In this document: one piece after another, positions 62,142 to 64,000 of the stretch | Numbering within the stretch: position 1 is the first letter of the stretch | How the letters are laid out: each line of letters begins with the position of its first letter | Assembly: GCA_023230565.1 (NCBI GenBank) | Contig: JALNXD010000001.1 | Coordinates: 282,386-346,385, forward strand | DNA: 64,000 nt | DNA from: Syntrophales bacterium | GTDB lineage: Bacteria; Desulfobacterota; Syntrophia; Syntrophales; UBA2210 | Direction of reading: 5' to 3' | Position numbers and translations under genes: made by a program | Notes under the pieces: generated by a model | What the model was told of the DNA's origin: nothing | Seen by the model: the letters and a program-made list of their open reading frames with translations, nothing else | The model's database searches: none

Positions 62142-63608
62142 TCAGTCCTTTGTCATTCCCGCTATTTTTCTCACCATATCCTTACGCGCTTCTATATCAT
62201 ACTGGGTCGTAATGGCTATTTCTTCCATCCGAGGAGATCCTCCGCCATGCAGGGCGCCGAAATTGGCAATACCTCCTTTCGCGGAACAGGCCAGGTCGCC
62301 GATATGACGCCAGAGCTGCGCCTGATTTTCAGGCGACATTTTGCTGCTTCTTGTTGTATATTTTCGCGCATACTCAGCAGTTTCAGGGTTGACGAATTCA
62401 GCTTCATGAGGAAAGGTCGCCGGAACTCCGCCTGAAATATCCGCCAGCATTTCCATTTCATGAAATACCGCTTCTCCGGTCAGACATCGCCCGACATTCG
62501 CATATATGGAATGGGGGATATAGTTACCGGGACCATAGGGGATGAACCCTACACCCGGCATATACACCTCGGGTTTCCCAAGTTCCGAAGCAGTGAATCC
62601 GGCAGCATATCCTAATTCGGTAATCTTTATAATTTCCGCAAATTTCGAAGCCACATGCTTCGCTTTTGGAATACCGTTTGCGTCGGCAGCCAGGGCACAA
62701 GTTCCCAACATCAGATCTCCCAACGCCGGCTTGCAGCCAGAATAGCTGTGCCGGTGAAAAAGAGCGAAAAGCAGCGCAAGGATGCCGCCATGCTGATGTT
62801 CACCGCAGAGAAATACACGCTCCCACGGCACAAATACATTGTCGAATATCAGATATGAATCATTACTGCCTGAATTGAATCCCTTCGGAAAATGCTTTCT
62901 GTCACGAAAATTATGAATCGTCACTAAATGTTTCAGGCCTTCCCAATCGCCAGGAATGGCGAAAGATACGGCATAATCCGCATCTTCCTTAAGCAGCGCC
63001 CGCGTCGGCACCACGAGTATTTCGTCGGCAATTGCCGCCTCCGAGATGTGCAGCTTGGCACCCCGCACAACGATACCGTCTTTATTTTTTTCTACAACAT
63101 GCACGTACTGGTCCGGATCGGGCTGCTGATGGGGGCGCAGCATCCGGTCACCTTTCACATCTGTTTGCCCGCAGCACCCGACCAAATCTTCCGTCTGAAA
63201 CCGCTCCAGCCATTTTTTGAAATTTTCGTGATATTGCGTGGCGCCATTGTTCTGCTTGTCGGCTTCATAGGACACCGTATAAATCGCATTAGTGGCGTCT
63301 ATTCCCATACAGCGCTGTACACAACCGCCCACTGTCTGGCAGTAGAGACGGGTCATGTCCTGCTTTTTGTGCAGATCTTCCCTGTTCTGGTGTATGTGAT
63401 TGAACCTGTTAATTTTCTCTCCTGTCAAATGCGAGGATGCAGTCAGAAACCCTTCGTATTCCGGTTTCAAGGCCAGTTCGAATGTAGTTCCCATGACATT
63501 AAAAGAGGGAATAAAAGCCTCATTATCCCTGCCTATTTTCTCACCGTTGAAAAAGAGATTCCGTTTCATTTTACTCAGGCCTTCAATGTACTGTTCTTTT
63601 GTTCTCAT
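62142..63608 (-). CDS. abfD: 4-Hydroxybutyryl-CoA dehydratase
   Basis: Dehydrates 4-hydroxybutyryl-CoA to crotonyl-CoA with FAD and a [4Fe-4S] cluster. 488 residues, the usual length. The four cluster ligands known from the Clostridium aminobutyricum enzyme can be placed: C96 and C100 (GGCVQRC), H285 and C292 (FHRHSYSGCK). The fold is that of 4-hydroxyphenylacetate monooxygenases, which lack these residues. GGAGGAG precedes the ATG. Fermentation or oxidation of 4-hydroxybutyrate or 4-aminobutyrate is likely; autotrophic use cannot be excluded. Confidence 0.95.
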   Translation of the reverse strand: MRTKEQYIEGLSKMKRNLFFNGEKIGRDNEAFIPSFNVMGTTFELALKPEYEGFLTASSHLTGEKINRFNHIHQNREDLHKKQDMTRLYCQTVGGCVQRCMGIDATNAIYTVSYEADKQNNGATQYHENFKKWLERFQTEDLVGCCGQTDVKGDRMLRPHQQPDPDQYVHVVEKNKDGIVVRGAKLHISEAAIADEILVVPTRALLKEDADYAVSFAIPGDWEGLKHLVTIHNFRDRKHFPKGFNSGSNDSYLIFDNVFVPWERVFLCGEHQHGGILALLFALFHRHSYSGCKPALGDLMLGTCALAADANGIPKAKHVASKFAEIIKITELGYAAGFTASELGKPEVYMPGVGFIPYGPGNYIPHSIYANVGRCLTGEAVFHEMEMLADISGGVPATFPHEAEFVNPETAEYARKYTTRSSKMSPENQAQLWRHIGDLACSAKGGIANFGALHGGGSPRMEEIAITTQYDIEARKDMVRKIAGMTKD

Positions 63609-63653
63609 GCTCTTTTCTCCTCCTTTATTGTTTTTCAGTTAATATCTGAACTT

Positions 63654-63763
63654 GAGCTTCGCAAAAACTTTTTATGCCGGCCATACCGGCATTTTAAAGT
63701 AAGTGACGCTCCTTATACTCTCCACCCGGCAATGTGCTCAAACGCAAAGGGTTACTGACGCAT
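63654..63763 (+). repeat. Dispersed intergenic repeat, copy B
   Basis: Aligns with copy A at 23893-24005. The left part has CTTCGCAAAAAC and the perfect inverted repeat ATGCCGG-CCATA-CCGGCAT (63674-63692), then GTAAGTGACGCT and CTGACG. It lies upstream of the dehydratase gene in the same orientation that copy A has relative to the Memo-AMMECR1 gene. The promoter candidate at 63712-63741 lies within it. Confidence 0.7.
63712..63741 (-). promoter_or_regulatory. Possible promoter of the dehydratase gene
   Basis: TTGAGC (63736-63741) and TATAAG (63712-63717) on the minus strand, 18-base spacer, about 100 bases before the ATG. If used, the acyl-CoA cluster has a start site separate from the carboxyltransferase gene. 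Confidence 0.4.
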
Positions 63764-63876
63764 CGTTAATGTAATTCGCATGCTGCTGGCGCCAAATGAC
63801 GCAGCACACGCAAATCGACTTGTTACCACACGATCACATGCGCATCCTCCTGATGAGGGAACGGTCCGGTATTATG

Positions 63877-64000
63877 CTACAGAGGCATATTCCCGTGTTT
63901 TTTCCAGGGGCGCGTTACGTTTTTTCCTTCCAGCATGCCAAGAGCGGAAATCAGAGCGGGCCGGGTATGCGCAGGCTCGATTACCTGATCGATAAGTCCC
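63877..64000 (-). CDS. Acyl-CoA carboxylase carboxyltransferase (beta) subunit, C-terminus
   Basis: Only the last 40 codons are in the window. GLIDQVIEPAHTRPALISAL and the end KKHGNMPL match the C-terminus of propionyl-CoA/methylcrotonyl-CoA carboxylase beta subunits and related biotin-dependent decarboxylases such as glutaconyl-CoA decarboxylase. The latter would fit with a glutaryl-CoA dehydrogenase-like enzyme nearby, but the choice cannot be made from this fragment. It ends in TAG and is 5'-truncated by the window edge. Confidence 0.8.
   Translation of the reverse strand, partial: GLIDQVIEPAHTRPALISALGMLEGKNVTRPWKKHGNMPL

Noticed and set aside
62928..63758. 276-codon plus-strand frame opposite the 4-hydroxybutyryl-CoA dehydratase
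   Set aside because: Antisense shadow of a fully supported gene; His/Phe-rich translation without domain resemblance.
1..64000. CRISPR arrays, insertion sequences, prophage genes, rRNA genes
   Set aside because: No regularly spaced direct repeats, transposase, integrase or phage proteins, or rRNA stretches were seen.

Overview
The window reads as chromosomal DNA of an anaerobic bacterium of the Desulfobacterota / former Deltaproteobacteria, most like the Syntrophales. This is inference from gene order and content: a zinc-type S14, a two-[4Fe-4S] ferredoxin, a TRAP transporter, an oxygen-sensitive 4-hydroxybutyryl-CoA dehydratase with beta-oxidation genes, and a Memo/AMMECR1 protein. Base composition looks moderate (low-to-mid 40s % GC by eye), with a visibly GC-richer patch at 26.3-28.7 kb.

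Region 1 (1-22.1 kb, all minus strand) is the ribosomal/transcription super-cluster. Read 5'->3' on the minus strand: tRNA-Thr(TGT), tRNA-Tyr, tRNA-Gly, tRNA-Thr(GGT), rpmG, tRNA-Trp, secE, nusG, rplK, rplA, [L10 leader], rplJ, rplL, rpoB, rpoC, rpsL, rpsG, tuf, rpsJ, rplC, rplD, rplW, rplB, rpsS, rplV, rpsC, rplP, rpmC, rpsQ, rplN, rplX, rplE, rpsN(Zn), rpsH, rplF and the first codons of rplR. fusA is missing from its usual place between rpsG and tuf. A 317-bp spacer with a weak terminator and a possible tuf promoter sits there instead.

Region 2 (22.2-31.5 kb) holds a Memo-AMMECR1 fusion, then plus-strand genes: gap (with NADP-type residues), secG, tRNA-Leu(GAG), a HerA-like ATPase gene broken by one in-frame TAG, a stem-loop element, and an overlapping fructose-bisphosphatase/class II aldolase pair. 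gap, fbp and fba together suggest gluconeogenesis.

Region 3 (31.5-52.5 kb, minus strand) is housekeeping: ferredoxin-tmk-holB-ricT-metG; xseA-xseB-ispA-dxs-tlyA-ispH with ispH fused to a UbiA-like membrane prenyltransferase domain and followed by a lipoprotein; yqeY-dnaG-rpoD; and hisI-hisG-hisB-(lipoprotein)-hisA-HIT. The isoprenoid block covers the entry of the MEP pathway (Dxs), its exit (IspH), prenyl chain elongation (IspA) and probably prenyl transfer (UbiA).

Region 4 (52.7-64 kb) has a small coiled-coil membrane protein and a TRAP transporter (dctP, attenuator hairpin, dctQ, dctM) on the plus strand. It converges on a minus-strand acyl-CoA cluster: a carboxyltransferase subunit (cut by the window end), 4-hydroxybutyryl-CoA dehydratase, crotonase, 3-hydroxyacyl-CoA dehydrogenase, a canonical thiolase, a thiolase-like protein lacking two catalytic residues, and a glutaryl-CoA-dehydrogenase-like acyl-CoA dehydrogenase. 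Together these could take 4-hydroxybutyryl-CoA through crotonyl-CoA to acetyl-CoA. Copies of a dispersed intergenic repeat lie near 23.9, 25.9 and 63.7 kb.

The most unusual items are the IspH-UbiA fusion, the catalytically altered thiolase paralogue beside a normal one, the dispersed repeat family, the nonsense-interrupted ATPase next to a long inverted repeat, and a lipoprotein gene that seems to start at AUU.
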